From assembly GCF_003850345.1 (NCBI RefSeq), contig NZ_CP027707.1:2170001-2234000 (forward strand): DNA of 64,000 nt. Direction: 5' to 3'. Position 1 is the stretch's first letter, and each line of letters opens with the position of its first letter. Of the stretch, positions 36,316-45,804 are shown one piece after another. Below the pieces are notes generated by a model that worked only from the letters and a program-made list of their open reading frames with translations, was not told the DNA's origin and made no database searches. The translations under genes and the position numbers were made by a program. Source of the stretch: Pseudomonas chlororaphis subsp. piscium (GTDB taxonomy: Bacteria > Pseudomonadota > Gammaproteobacteria > Pseudomonadales > Pseudomonadaceae).

Positions 36316-36651
36316 TATTACGGCGGCTCTGAATGGAGTGTGGAGGGACGTGTCGCGCTCCAGCCGAATGCACTAGAGCGGTGCACAAACGGGGAGCTAG
36401 TATAGAGGCACATCGCTGTGCGCGGCGACAGCTGAAAGGGCTTTTCCGGCAAGTTTTTCGGTTTATTTTTCGACCGTTAGTCTTATTGCAACAGCAAAGT
36501 CGTAGAGGGGCTTGGGACCTTTACCTTGAAAGCTGTGGAATTTGCCTCCACATCCAGCACAATCCAGTATTTTCCCTGCGACACTCGTCGTTTGCGGTCT
36601 TTCTCGTTCCTGTGCGGCGGCGTCGCGCTGGAGTGAACCCAGAGGTACGTT
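36316..36651. other. Divergent promoter region aminotransferase / uvrB
   Basis: 336 bases without a convincing gene. Both promoters should lie here. I looked for a LexA box (CTGT-N8-ACAG) before uvrB and found none. Confidence 0.5.
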
Positions 36652-38667
<2,016 letters not shown>

Positions 38668-38729
38668 TCTGCAACCGCTACAGATTCGTTTCATGCTCCG
38701 CGACGCAGTCCAGCCGGCGTCGCAAGCCA

Positions 38730-38873
38730 TTAATGGGCTTCTCCGGCCTTGATCCCCGCCGGTAGCGCCTTGCTCAGCAGAATTGCCAGCATGCTGACAC
38801 CCAGTGGTAAATGCCACGGGCGGACAATCGGTGGTTCAGCGGCCCGGGCGACCCGAGTAGCCTCGACCTTGGC
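38730..38873 (-). pseudogene. Possible gene remnant (C-terminal fragment) between uvrB and gltX
   Basis: A 47-codon minus-strand frame ends in TAA and begins just after an in-frame TAA. The translation (AKVEATRVARAAEPPIVRPW, then a hydrophobic LPLGVSMLAILLSKALPAG and a short tail) reads like the last membrane helix and tail of a transporter. P. aeruginosa has transporter genes between uvrB and gltX, as I recall. No family match can be claimed. The whole uvrB-gltX gap (38668-38968) holds no other gene. Confidence 0.3.
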
Positions 38874-38968
38874 TTAAATGCCCTGCTCACTGGAGCGGGG
38901 CCGGTATCGCCTGTTACCATTCGCCTCTTGTTTGATCTTTGCTTTTCATATTCTTTCCGAGACATGCC

Positions 38969-40450
38969 ATGACCACCGTCCGCACGCGCATCGCGCCATC
39001 GCCTACCGGGGATCCCCACGTAGGTACCGCTTACATCGCCTTGTTCAACTACTGCTTCGCCAAGCAGCATGGCGGTGAGTTCATCCTGCGCATCGAAGAC
39101 ACCGATCAACTGCGTTCGACCCGCGAGTCCGAGCAGCAGATTTTCGACGCCTTGCGCTGGTTGGGCATCAACTGGAGCGAAGGCCCGGACGTGGGCGGCC
39201 CGCACGGCCCTTACCGGCAGAGCGAGCGCAGCGAGATCTACCAGAAGTACACCCAGCAGCTGGTCGACATGGGCCATGCCTTCCCGTGCTTCTGCACCGC
39301 CGAAGAGCTGGACCAGATGCGCGCCGAGCAGATGGCTCGTGGTGAGACACCGCGTTACGACGGCCGCGCGCTGCTGCTGTCCAAGGAAGAGGTCGCCCGT
39401 CGCCTGGCCGCTGGCGAACCCCACGTGATCCGCATGAAGGTGCCGAGCGAAGGCGTCTGCGTGGTGCCGGACATGCTGCGTGGCGATGTCGAGATCCCGT
39501 GGGATCGCATGGACATGCAGGTGCTGATGAAGACCGATGGCCTGCCGACCTACTTCCTGGCCAACGTGGTCGACGACCACCTGATGGGCATCACCCACGT
39601 GTTGCGTGGCGAAGAATGGCTGCCTTCGGCGCCGAAACTGATTCTGCTCTACGAGTATTTCGGCTGGGAGCAGCCGCAGCTGTGCTACATGCCGCTGCTG
39701 CGTAACCCGGACAAGAGCAAGCTGTCCAAGCGCAAGAACCCGACTTCCGTGACCTTCTACGAGCGCATGGGCTTCATGCCGGAAGCCATGCTCAACTACC
39801 TGGGCCGCATGGGCTGGTCGATGCCGGACGAGCGCGAGAAGTTCTCGCTGCAGGAAATGGTCGACAACTTCGACCTGTCGCGCGTCTCCCTGGGCGGGCC
39901 GATCTTCGATATCGAGAAACTGTCGTGGCTCAATGGCCAGTGGCTGCGCGACCTACCGGTGGAAGAATTCGCCAGCCGCGTGCAGACCTGGGCGCTGAAC
40001 CCCGAGTACATGATGAAGATCGCGCCGCACGTGCAAGGCCGGGTGGAAACCTTCAGCCAGATCGCACCGCTGGCCGGGTTCTTCTTCGCCGGTGGCGTGA
40101 CCCCGGATGCCAAGCTGTTCGAATCGAAGAAGCTTTCGGGCGACCAGGTACGGCAGCTGATGCAACTGATCCTGTGGAAGCTGGAAAGCCTGCGTCAGTG
40201 GGAAAAGGACAGCATCACCGCGACCATCCAGGCCGTGGTCGAATCCCTGGAACTGAAGCTGCGTGATGCCATGCCGCTGATGTTCGCTGCGATCACCGGT
40301 CAGGCCAGTTCGGTCTCGGTGCTCGACGCCATGGAAATTCTGGGGCCGGACCTGACCCGTTTCCGCCTGCGCCAGGCCATCGACCTGCTGGGTGGCGTGT
40401 CGAAGAAAGAAAACAAAGAGTGGGAAAAGCTGCTGGGCGCCATCGCCTGA
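38969..40450 (+). CDS. gltX: Glutamyl-tRNA synthetase
   Basis: A class I aminoacyl-tRNA synthetase charging tRNA-Glu. 493 residues, the usual length. The HIGH-type motif is [13 protein letters not shown] and the KMSKS-type motif [29 protein letters not shown] binds glutamate and [14 protein letters not shown] follows. The start [12 protein letters not shown] fits the family; the frame is open 30 bases further. tRNA-Glu, its substrate, is encoded twice just downstream. Confidence 0.98.
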   Translation: MTTVRTRIAPSPTGDPHVGTAYIALFNYCFAKQHGGEFILRIEDTDQLRSTRESEQQIFDALRWLGINWSEGPDVGGPHGPYRQSERSEIYQKYTQQLVDMGHAFPCFCTAEELDQMRAEQMARGETPRYDGRALLLSKEEVARRLAAGEPHVIRMKVPSEGVCVVPDMLRGDVEIPWDRMDMQVLMKTDGLPTYFLANVVDDHLMGITHVLRGEEWLPSAPKLILLYEYFGWEQPQLCYMPLLRNPDKSKLSKRKNPTSVTFYERMGFMPEAMLNYLGRMGWSMPDEREKFSLQEMVDNFDLSRVSLGGPIFDIEKLSWLNGQWLRDLPVEEFASRVQTWALNPEYMMKIAPHVQGRVETFSQIAPLAGFFFAGGVTPDAKLFESKKLSGDQVRQLMQLILWKLESLRQWEKDSITATIQAVVESLELKLRDAMPLMFAAITGQASSVSVLDAMEILGPDLTRFRLRQAIDLLGGVSKKENKEWEKLLGAIA

Positions 40451-40625
40451 TTCAGCACTCTGATTCGCGGGAGCCGGCATGCTGGCTCCCGCGGACCTGC
40501 GCAAACAGGGAAATTGCGGTCGTTGCTGGAGGGCGCAACGGTCCGCAAAAGCCCCGGATTTACGGGGGAGGGCGGTAAGTGATTGTTATGCCGGCAAATT
40601 TTTTTAAAAAAAGCTGAAAAAAAAT

Positions 40626-40654
40626 TTGACAGCCTTCCGATACGCCCTTAAGAT
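40626..40654 (+). promoter_or_regulatory. Strong promoter of the tRNA cluster with GC-rich discriminator
   Basis: TTGACA (40626-40631), 17 bases, TAAGAT (40649-40654), preceded by an A/T-rich UP-like stretch (tttttttaaaaaaagctgaa) and followed by tcgccccg. A GC-rich discriminator is typical of stable-RNA promoters under stringent control. Confidence 0.85.
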
Positions 40655-40687
40655 TCGCCCCGTCCTCAGCGATGACATCAACGATGA

Positions 40688-40763
<76 letters not shown>

Positions 40764-40842
40764 ATTTACAGTTCAAGGTCTGGCCACACCGGCCTTGAAT
40801 CGATCAGTTCTCAGCGCTGGTCAGTTGTACAGAAGGGTTTGC

Positions 40843-40918
40843 GTCCCCTTCGTCTAGTGGCCTAGGACACCGCCCTTTCACGGCGGTAACAGGGGTTCGA
40901 GTCCCCTAGGGGACGCCA
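40843..40918 (+). tRNA. tRNA-Glu (TTC), copy 1
   Basis: 76 bases; acceptor GTCCCCT / AGGGGAC, anticodon stem CCGCC/GGCGG with loop CTTTCAC (TTC), encoded CCA. Confidence 0.96.
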
Positions 40919-40971
40919 GTTTTACAGAAGCGATGTTACAAGATGTCGCTCCGCCGCGAGGCGAAAAATCT

Positions 40972-41047
<76 letters not shown>

Positions 41048-41127
41048 ATTTTACAGTTCAAGGCCTGGCCACACCGGCCTTGAATCGATCAGCTCTCAGC
41101 ACTGATCAGTTGTATAGAAGGGTTTGT

Positions 41128-41203
41128 GTCCCCTTCGTCTAGTGGCCTAGGACACCGCCCTTTCACGGCGGTAACAGGGGTTCGAGTCCCCTAGGGGACG
41201 CCA
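41128..41203 (+). tRNA. tRNA-Glu (TTC), copy 2
   Basis: Identical in sequence to the first tRNA-Glu, 285 bases downstream. Confidence 0.96.
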
Positions 41204-41228
41204 CGATTACCCGCTCTGCGGGATTTAT

Positions 41229-41263
41229 AAGGGTCATTCAATTATTGAATGGCCCTTTTGTTT
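41229..41263 (+). terminator. Terminator of the tRNA cluster
   Basis: AAGGGTCATTCAA, loop TTA, TTGAATGGCCCTT, then TTGTTT: 13 pairs with one G-U, 25 bases after the last tRNA. Confidence 0.88.
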
Positions 41264-41342
41264 GTCTGGCGTTTGGCCAATTCTCCCTTTCTCCCCACAC
41301 TGTTCTTCTGACCGGCGGTCACACTAACGACTTGCTAAAATT

Positions 41343-41358
41343 TATTATGAGAATAATA
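41343..41358. promoter_or_regulatory. Candidate operator upstream of the tetR gene
   Basis: TATTAT-GAGA-ATAATA, an inverted repeat in an A+T-rich stretch 27 bases before the TetR-type start; a possible autoregulatory site. Confidence 0.4.
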
Positions 41359-41385
41359 TTTTGATCGTAATATTCGGAGGCAACG

Positions 41386-41925
41386 ATGAACGATAAAAAA
41401 GCTCAAACCCGCGAACGCATTCTCCAGGCCGCCAGCTCCGCGCTGGTGCAACGTGGCCCGGCCGAGCCGAGCGTGGGCGAAGTGATGGGTGCCGCGGGCC
41501 TGACGGTCGGTGGCTTCTACGCGCATTTCGAAAGCAAGGACGCCCTGATGCTGGAAGCGTTCAGTCAATTGCTGGCCCATCGCCGGGGCCTGATTGCCGA
41601 TATGGATGCGTCGTTGACCGGCGAAGAGCGGCGGGCGCTGGTGGCGGCGTTCTACCTGTCGCGCAAGCACCGCGATTCCACCGAGCAGGCCTGCCCGATT
41701 CCCGCGTCGGTCGGTGAGATGGGGCGCCTGCCGGACGATTTCCGCAAAGTCCTGAGTGAACACATCGAGCTGATGCTGGCTCAGTTGGCGACCACCCCTG
41801 AAGACATCGACAAGGCCCTGGCCGACCTGGCCCTGATGGTGGGCGGCTTGTCCCTGGCTCGGGCCCTGGGAGCCGGTGAGCTGTCGGACCGTTTACTGCG
41901 TGCTGCCAAGTCGGCGGTGCTATGA
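41386..41925 (+). CDS. TetR-family transcriptional regulator
   Basis: 179 residues. The N-terminal helix-turn-helix (TRERILQAASSALVQRGPAE; EVMGAAGLTVGGFYAHFESK) is typical of TetR. The helical ligand domain contains a Cys in EQACPIPASVGEMGR, as in the AcrR/NemR-like group that responds to electrophiles, though that response is only a guess. It starts a cluster with a hydrolase 30 bases downstream, its likely target. A strong inverted repeat precedes it. Confidence 0.87.
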   Translation: MNDKKAQTRERILQAASSALVQRGPAEPSVGEVMGAAGLTVGGFYAHFESKDALMLEAFSQLLAHRRGLIADMDASLTGEERRALVAAFYLSRKHRDSTEQACPIPASVGEMGRLPDDFRKVLSEHIELMLAQLATTPEDIDKALADLALMVGGLSLARALGAGELSDRLLRAAKSAVL

Positions 41926-41954
41926 CCTGAGGCCCAGGCCTGAGGAGAGAAGTG

Positions 41955-42788
41955 ATGAGCACGTTAAGTTGGGTTCGTGGCGTTAACGGCACCTTGGGCT
42001 GGGTCGCACCTAAGCTGGTCGCCAGCAAGATGCGACTGGCATTCATGACGCCGCGCGAGCGCCTGCCGCGTGACTGGGAGCTGCCGCTGCTGGCGCGTTC
42101 GGAGCGCATCACCCTGCGTTTCGGGCTCTCGGCATTGCGCTGGGGCCAGGGGCCGGCGGTGCTGCTGATGCATGGCTGGGAAGGGCGTCCCACGCAGTTC
42201 GCCAGCTTGATCGATGCGCTGGTGGGCGCCGGTTACAGCGTTGTGGCGCTGGATGGTCCCGCTCACGGACGTTCTCCCGGTCACGAGGCCAATGTGATGC
42301 TGTTTGCCCGGGCCATGCTTGAAGCCGCCGCGGAGTTGCCGCCGCTGCGCGCGGTCATCGGCCATTCCATGGGCGGCGCCAGCGCCATGCTGGCAGTGCA
42401 ACTGGGCTTGCGCACCGAGACCCTGGTCAGCATCGCCGCCCCGGCGCGGATACTCGGCGTGTTGCGCGGCTTCGCCCGTTATGTGCGCCTGCCACCAAAG
42501 GCGCGCTCGGCCTTTATCCGCCAGGTGGAGCAGGATGTCGGCATGCGCGCCGCGGCCCTGGATGTCGCGCACTACCAGCTGGATATGCCCGGGTTGATCG
42601 TGCATGCCGAAGACGACAACTTTGTCCCGGTCAAGGAATCCGAGCTGATCCACGAGGCCTGGTTCGACAGCCGCTTGCTGCGCCTGAAGGAGGGCGGTCA
42701 TCAGCGCGTATTGGCCGACCCGCGGGTGATCCAGGGGGTGCTGACGCTGTTGGCCGGCCACAGCCTGCAAGCGCGCCAATCCGCCTGA
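41955..42788 (+). CDS. Alpha/beta hydrolase
   Basis: 277 residues. The nucleophile elbow GHSMGG, oxyanion segment LLMHGWEGRP, acid in VHAEDDNFVP and His in KEGGHQRVL give a complete Ser-Asp-His triad. No signal peptide. Substrate unknown. ATG 41955 follows GAGGAGA; a GTG directly before it is also in frame. It lies 30 bases after tetR and so is probably cotranscribed. Confidence 0.88.
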   Translation: MSTLSWVRGVNGTLGWVAPKLVASKMRLAFMTPRERLPRDWELPLLARSERITLRFGLSALRWGQGPAVLLMHGWEGRPTQFASLIDALVGAGYSVVALDGPAHGRSPGHEANVMLFARAMLEAAAELPPLRAVIGHSMGGASAMLAVQLGLRTETLVSIAAPARILGVLRGFARYVRLPPKARSAFIRQVEQDVGMRAAALDVAHYQLDMPGLIVHAEDDNFVPVKESELIHEAWFDSRLLRLKEGGHQRVLADPRVIQGVLTLLAGHSLQARQSA

Positions 42789-42836
42789 GCAATCCGTTAC
42801 ACTGCCCCGGTCGAATAATCTGACCGGGAGTGGGGT

Positions 42837-43274
42837 ATGGGCTGGGATCTGGCAACGCCATTTATCATCGATCTGCAGGTGGGTGCCGAAGACATCGACG
42901 GCTTGGGGCATGCCAACAACGCGGTGTATGTCACCTGGCTCGAACGTTGCGCCTGGCGTCATTCCCAGCGCCTGGGTCTGGACCTGAGCGAGTACCGCCG
43001 CCTGGATCGGGCCATGGCGGTGGTGCGCCATGAAATCGACTACCTGGCGGCGGCCTATGAAGGCGACGAACTGCAACTGGCGACCTGGATCGTCGATTGG
43101 GACCAGCGCCTGAAGATGTCGCGGCGCTTCCAGCTGGTGCGTCCGAGCGATGGCGCCACCTTGCTGCGGGCCCAGACCACCTTTGTCTGCATCGAGCTGT
43201 CCAGCGGCAAGCCCAAGCGCATGCCGGCGGAGTTTCTCGAGGGTTATGGACCGGCGTTGCAAGGCGCGAGCTGA
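42837..43274 (+). CDS. Hotdog-fold acyl-CoA thioesterase (4HBT/YbgC type)
   Basis: 145 residues. The active-site region DIDGLGHANNAVYVTWLER carries Asp and the HxN pair of the YbgC family, followed by helix and sheets (RHEIDYLAAAYEGDELQLAT). Hydrolyses an acyl-CoA of unknown chain. ATG with GGGAG upstream, 48 bases after the hydrolase gene; probably the third gene of the tetR cluster. Confidence 0.88.
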   Translation: MGWDLATPFIIDLQVGAEDIDGLGHANNAVYVTWLERCAWRHSQRLGLDLSEYRRLDRAMAVVRHEIDYLAAAYEGDELQLATWIVDWDQRLKMSRRFQLVRPSDGATLLRAQTTFVCIELSSGKPKRMPAEFLEGYGPALQGAS

Positions 43275-43393
43275 ACCTTCGGCGATGGCTTCATCGCCGC
43301 CGGTGACCATCCACCCGCTGAAATACCTGCTCCCCAGCGAAACCCAGTAAACTGCCGCACGTTTTTTTCCGCGTTTTACGTTGAGTGTGATTC

Positions 43394-44353
43394 ATGCAAA
43401 TTGCTTTGGCGCCCATGGAAGGGTTGGTCGATGACATCCTGCGGGATGTGCTGACCCGGGTCGGTGGTATCGACTGGTGCGTGACCGAGTTCATCCGGGT
43501 CAACGACCAGTTGCTCACGCCGGCCTATTTCCACAAGTTCGGCCCCGAGTTGTTGAATGGCGCCCGGACTGCCTCCGGCGTGCCGCTGCGTGTGCAACTG
43601 CTGGGTTCCGACCCGGTGTGCCTGGCGGAAAACGCTGCGCTGGCCTGTGAGCTCGGCTCCGAAGTCATCGACCTGAACTTCGGCTGCCCGGCCAAGACTG
43701 TCAACAAGTCCCGTGGCGGCGCGGTGCTGCTCAAGGAGCCGGAGCTGCTCAACCAGATCGTCGAGCATGTGCGGCGTGCCGTGCCTGCGCACATTCCGGT
43801 GACCGCCAAGATGCGCCTCGGCTTCGACAGCCCGGATGGCTCGCTGGTGTGCGCCACGGCGTTGGCCGAAGGTGGCGCGGAACATATCGTGGTGCATGCG
43901 CGGACCAAGGTCGACGGCTACAAGCCGCCGGCGCACTGGGAGTGGATTCCACGGGTGCAAGACGTGGTCAAGGTGCCGGTGTTCGCCAACGGCGATATCT
44001 GGAGCGTCGACGACTGGCGCCGCTGCCGCGAAATCAGCGGCGTGGAAGACATCATGCTCGGTCGTGGCCTGGTGTCGCGTCCGGACCTGGCCCGGCAAAT
44101 CGCCGCCGCGCGGGCCGGGGAAGAGGTGGTCGAGATGACCTGGGCCGAGCTGATGCCGCTGATCCAGGACTTCTGGCTGCAAGCCAAGGCGCAGATGACC
44201 GCTCGCCAATCGCCGGGCCGCCTGAAGCAGTGGCTGGCGATGCTGACCCGCAACTATCCCGAGGCGGTTGAGCTGTTCACCGTCCTGCGCCGCGAAACCG
44301 AGCCGGATCAAGTCTCGCGTTTGCTGGGTTTGCCGGTGGCCGAGGCGGCCTGA
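43394..44353 (+). CDS. dusC: tRNA-dihydrouridine(16) synthase DusC
   Basis: An FMN enzyme reducing U16 in tRNA. 319 residues: the opening [19 protein letters not shown], the catalytic Cys in [51 protein letters not shown] (DusC-specific spacing) and [12 protein letters not shown]. The ATG is preceded only by weak purines (gagtgtgattc). The ibpA gene follows, with its own heat-shock promoter. Confidence 0.95.
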   Translation: MQIALAPMEGLVDDILRDVLTRVGGIDWCVTEFIRVNDQLLTPAYFHKFGPELLNGARTASGVPLRVQLLGSDPVCLAENAALACELGSEVIDLNFGCPAKTVNKSRGGAVLLKEPELLNQIVEHVRRAVPAHIPVTAKMRLGFDSPDGSLVCATALAEGGAEHIVVHARTKVDGYKPPAHWEWIPRVQDVVKVPVFANGDIWSVDDWRRCREISGVEDIMLGRGLVSRPDLARQIAAARAGEEVVEMTWAELMPLIQDFWLQAKAQMTARQSPGRLKQWLAMLTRNYPEAVELFTVLRRETEPDQVSRLLGLPVAEAA

Positions 44354-44372
44354 AAAAATCTGCGAAAAGTCT

Positions 44373-44400
44373 CTTGAAATGCAATCGGCGGTCCCTATCT
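44373..44400 (+). promoter_or_regulatory. Sigma-32 heat-shock promoter of ibpA
   Basis: CTTGAAA (44373-44379), 13 bases, CCCTATCT (44393-44400) closely fits the RpoH consensus CTTGAAA-N11-16-CCCCATNT. Confidence 0.85.
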
Positions 44401-44408
44401 AAGGGTTA

Positions 44409-44463
44409 CGCGATGCCGAATTCGGGTCGCGGAGATAAAAAACTTGCTGATTGTTTTCAGGAG
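44409..44463 (+). ncRNA. ROSE-type RNA thermometer in the ibpA leader
   Basis: Two hairpins make up the leader. The upstream one has arms CGCGA (44409) and TCGCG (44427) around an inner CCGA/TCGG. The second pairs CTTGCTGA (44443-44450) with TTCAGGAG, which contains the Shine-Dalgarno sequence. It leaves the single bulged G inside TTGCT that defines ROSE elements. At low temperature the ribosome-binding site is hidden; heat opens it. Heat-shock sHsp genes of Pseudomonas are known to carry such elements. Confidence 0.8.
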
Positions 44464-44472
44464 ATTTGAACC

Positions 44473-44919
44473 ATGAGTACTGCATTTTCCCTCGCGCCAC
44501 TGTTCCGTTCCTCGGTGGGTTTCGACCGTTTCAACGACCTGTTCGAAACCGCCCTGCGCAATGAGCCAGGCAGCACCTATCCGCCCTACAACGTCGAAAA
44601 GCACGGTGACGACCAGTACCGCATCGTCGTGGCCGCCGCCGGTTTCCAGGAAGAAGACCTGGAGCTGCAAGTCGAGAAGGGCGTGCTGACCATCAGTGGC
44701 GGCAAGCGTGACGCGAACGAAGGCGTCACCTTCCTGCACCAGGGCATTGCCCAGCGTGCATTCAAGCTGTCCTTCCGCCTGGCCGATCACATCGAGATCA
44801 AGGCCGCCGGCCTGAGCAACGGTCTGTTGAGCATCGACCTGTTGCGGGTGATCCCGGAAGAGGCGAAAGCCAAGCGCATCCCGATCAACGGGACGCAGAA
44901 GCCAGCGCTGCAGCATTGA
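44473..44919 (+). CDS. ibpA: Small heat-shock protein IbpA (Hsp20)
   Basis: A 148-residue cytosolic holdase that coats aggregating proteins for later refolding by DnaK/ClpB. The alpha-crystallin domain is about residues 38-125 (YRIVVAAAGFQEEDLELQVEK; HQGIAQRAFKLSFRLADHIE; LSNGLLSIDLLR); the C-terminal oligomerisation motif is RIPING (I-x-I). Regulation is doubled: sigma-32 promoter plus ROSE thermometer. A terminator follows at 44964. Confidence 0.95.
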   Translation: MSTAFSLAPLFRSSVGFDRFNDLFETALRNEPGSTYPPYNVEKHGDDQYRIVVAAAGFQEEDLELQVEKGVLTISGGKRDANEGVTFLHQGIAQRAFKLSFRLADHIEIKAAGLSNGLLSIDLLRVIPEEAKAKRIPINGTQKPALQH

Positions 44920-44963
44920 TCCATGCGCCGCCACACAGGCGTTTGATCGAGCGCTGAGTCGCT

Positions 44964-44995
44964 GAAAAAGGCCCCGACAAGTCGGGGCCTTTTTT
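44964..44995 (+). terminator. Rho-independent terminator after ibpA
   Basis: AAAAAGGCCCCGAC / GTCGGGGCCTTTTT closing a tiny AA loop, then T; 45 bases after the ibpA stop. Confidence 0.92.
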
Positions 44996-45105
44996 ATGCC
45001 CGAGAAAATCATCGTTCGCCTTTGCCGCGTTGTGGCGCTTTCTCTACAATCCGCCGCAGTTTTGCCGACCCCCCATTCCTCTCCGGTCGGCCTGGAGCCC
45101 TTTTC

Positions 45106-45804
45106 ATGGACGAGATACAACAGCGCTGGCTGTGGAGCCTCTCTGCGCCGATGGTTGCGCTCAACCCTCGCGCCGGATACGACAACCCCGCGTTCTACCC
45201 CGGCTCGGAATCCATCGACCTGCAAGGCAGTTGGGGCATCAGTGACCGACGGCAGTTGCTGGACATGCTGGAAAAGATGACTGACAACGGTCATGCCACC
45301 CACCTCGACGATGCGTATCGCGCCTGGCAGCGTTGCCTGCCGAGCGAATGGCAGGCCCTGCTCGAGACGCTCGAACCCCGTGAACGCATCCTCCATGAGT
45401 TCGCCAGCCGTACCTTTGGCGCTTGCGGCCCGGGTGGGATCCTGGCCTGGGATTACGGGCGCATGGGGTTTCTCTTGCGTTGTGGCGTGCGCAACCAGTG
45501 GATCGATCTGGCCGAGAGCCTGTGGCTGCACGGCCGGCTGGCGGTCAGGGCGCAATACCACTACGGCAGCTGGTTCGCCTATTTCAACGGATTCCTGGTT
45601 GGCCGCGCGTTCTGGGGTTGCCTGGGCAATAGCGATGATGAACTGGCTTACGAGCTGGATCGACAGGGGGAGAACCCCAATAGCCAGATGATTGCCCGGG
45701 GGCTCGCTCAAAACATGCCGGATTGTCTGGCTGACTTGCCTTGGCACCTGGATCTCGACTTGCCGCAGCGTCCGGCGTCGCTAGAGGAGTTCGACTGGTC
45801 ATGA
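45106..45804 (+). CDS. DUF1266 domain protein (YbeR/YbeU family)
   Basis: 232 residues, soluble, rich in Trp and aromatic residues. The C-terminal ~150 residues are the DUF1266 domain (GGILAWDYGRMGFLLRCGV; LWLHGRLAVRAQYHYGSWFA; FLVGRAFWGCLGNSDDELAY). In E. coli the homologues ybeR/ybeU sit beside djlB/djlC and hscC, and here too the next genes are a J protein and HscC; the family's function is unknown. A co-chaperone or client role is inferred from context only. ATG 45106 has TGGAG eight bases upstream. The stop overlaps the start of the J-protein gene (ATGA), so the two are translationally coupled. Confidence 0.85.
   Translation: MDEIQQRWLWSLSAPMVALNPRAGYDNPAFYPGSESIDLQGSWGISDRRQLLDMLEKMTDNGHATHLDDAYRAWQRCLPSEWQALLETLEPRERILHEFASRTFGACGPGGILAWDYGRMGFLLRCGVRNQWIDLAESLWLHGRLAVRAQYHYGSWFAYFNGFLVGRAFWGCLGNSDDELAYELDRQGENPNSQMIARGLAQNMPDCLADLPWHLDLDLPQRPASLEEFDWS

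Noticed and set aside
36316..36651. LexA box upstream of uvrB
   Set aside because: No CTGT-N8-ACAG match could be found in the interval.
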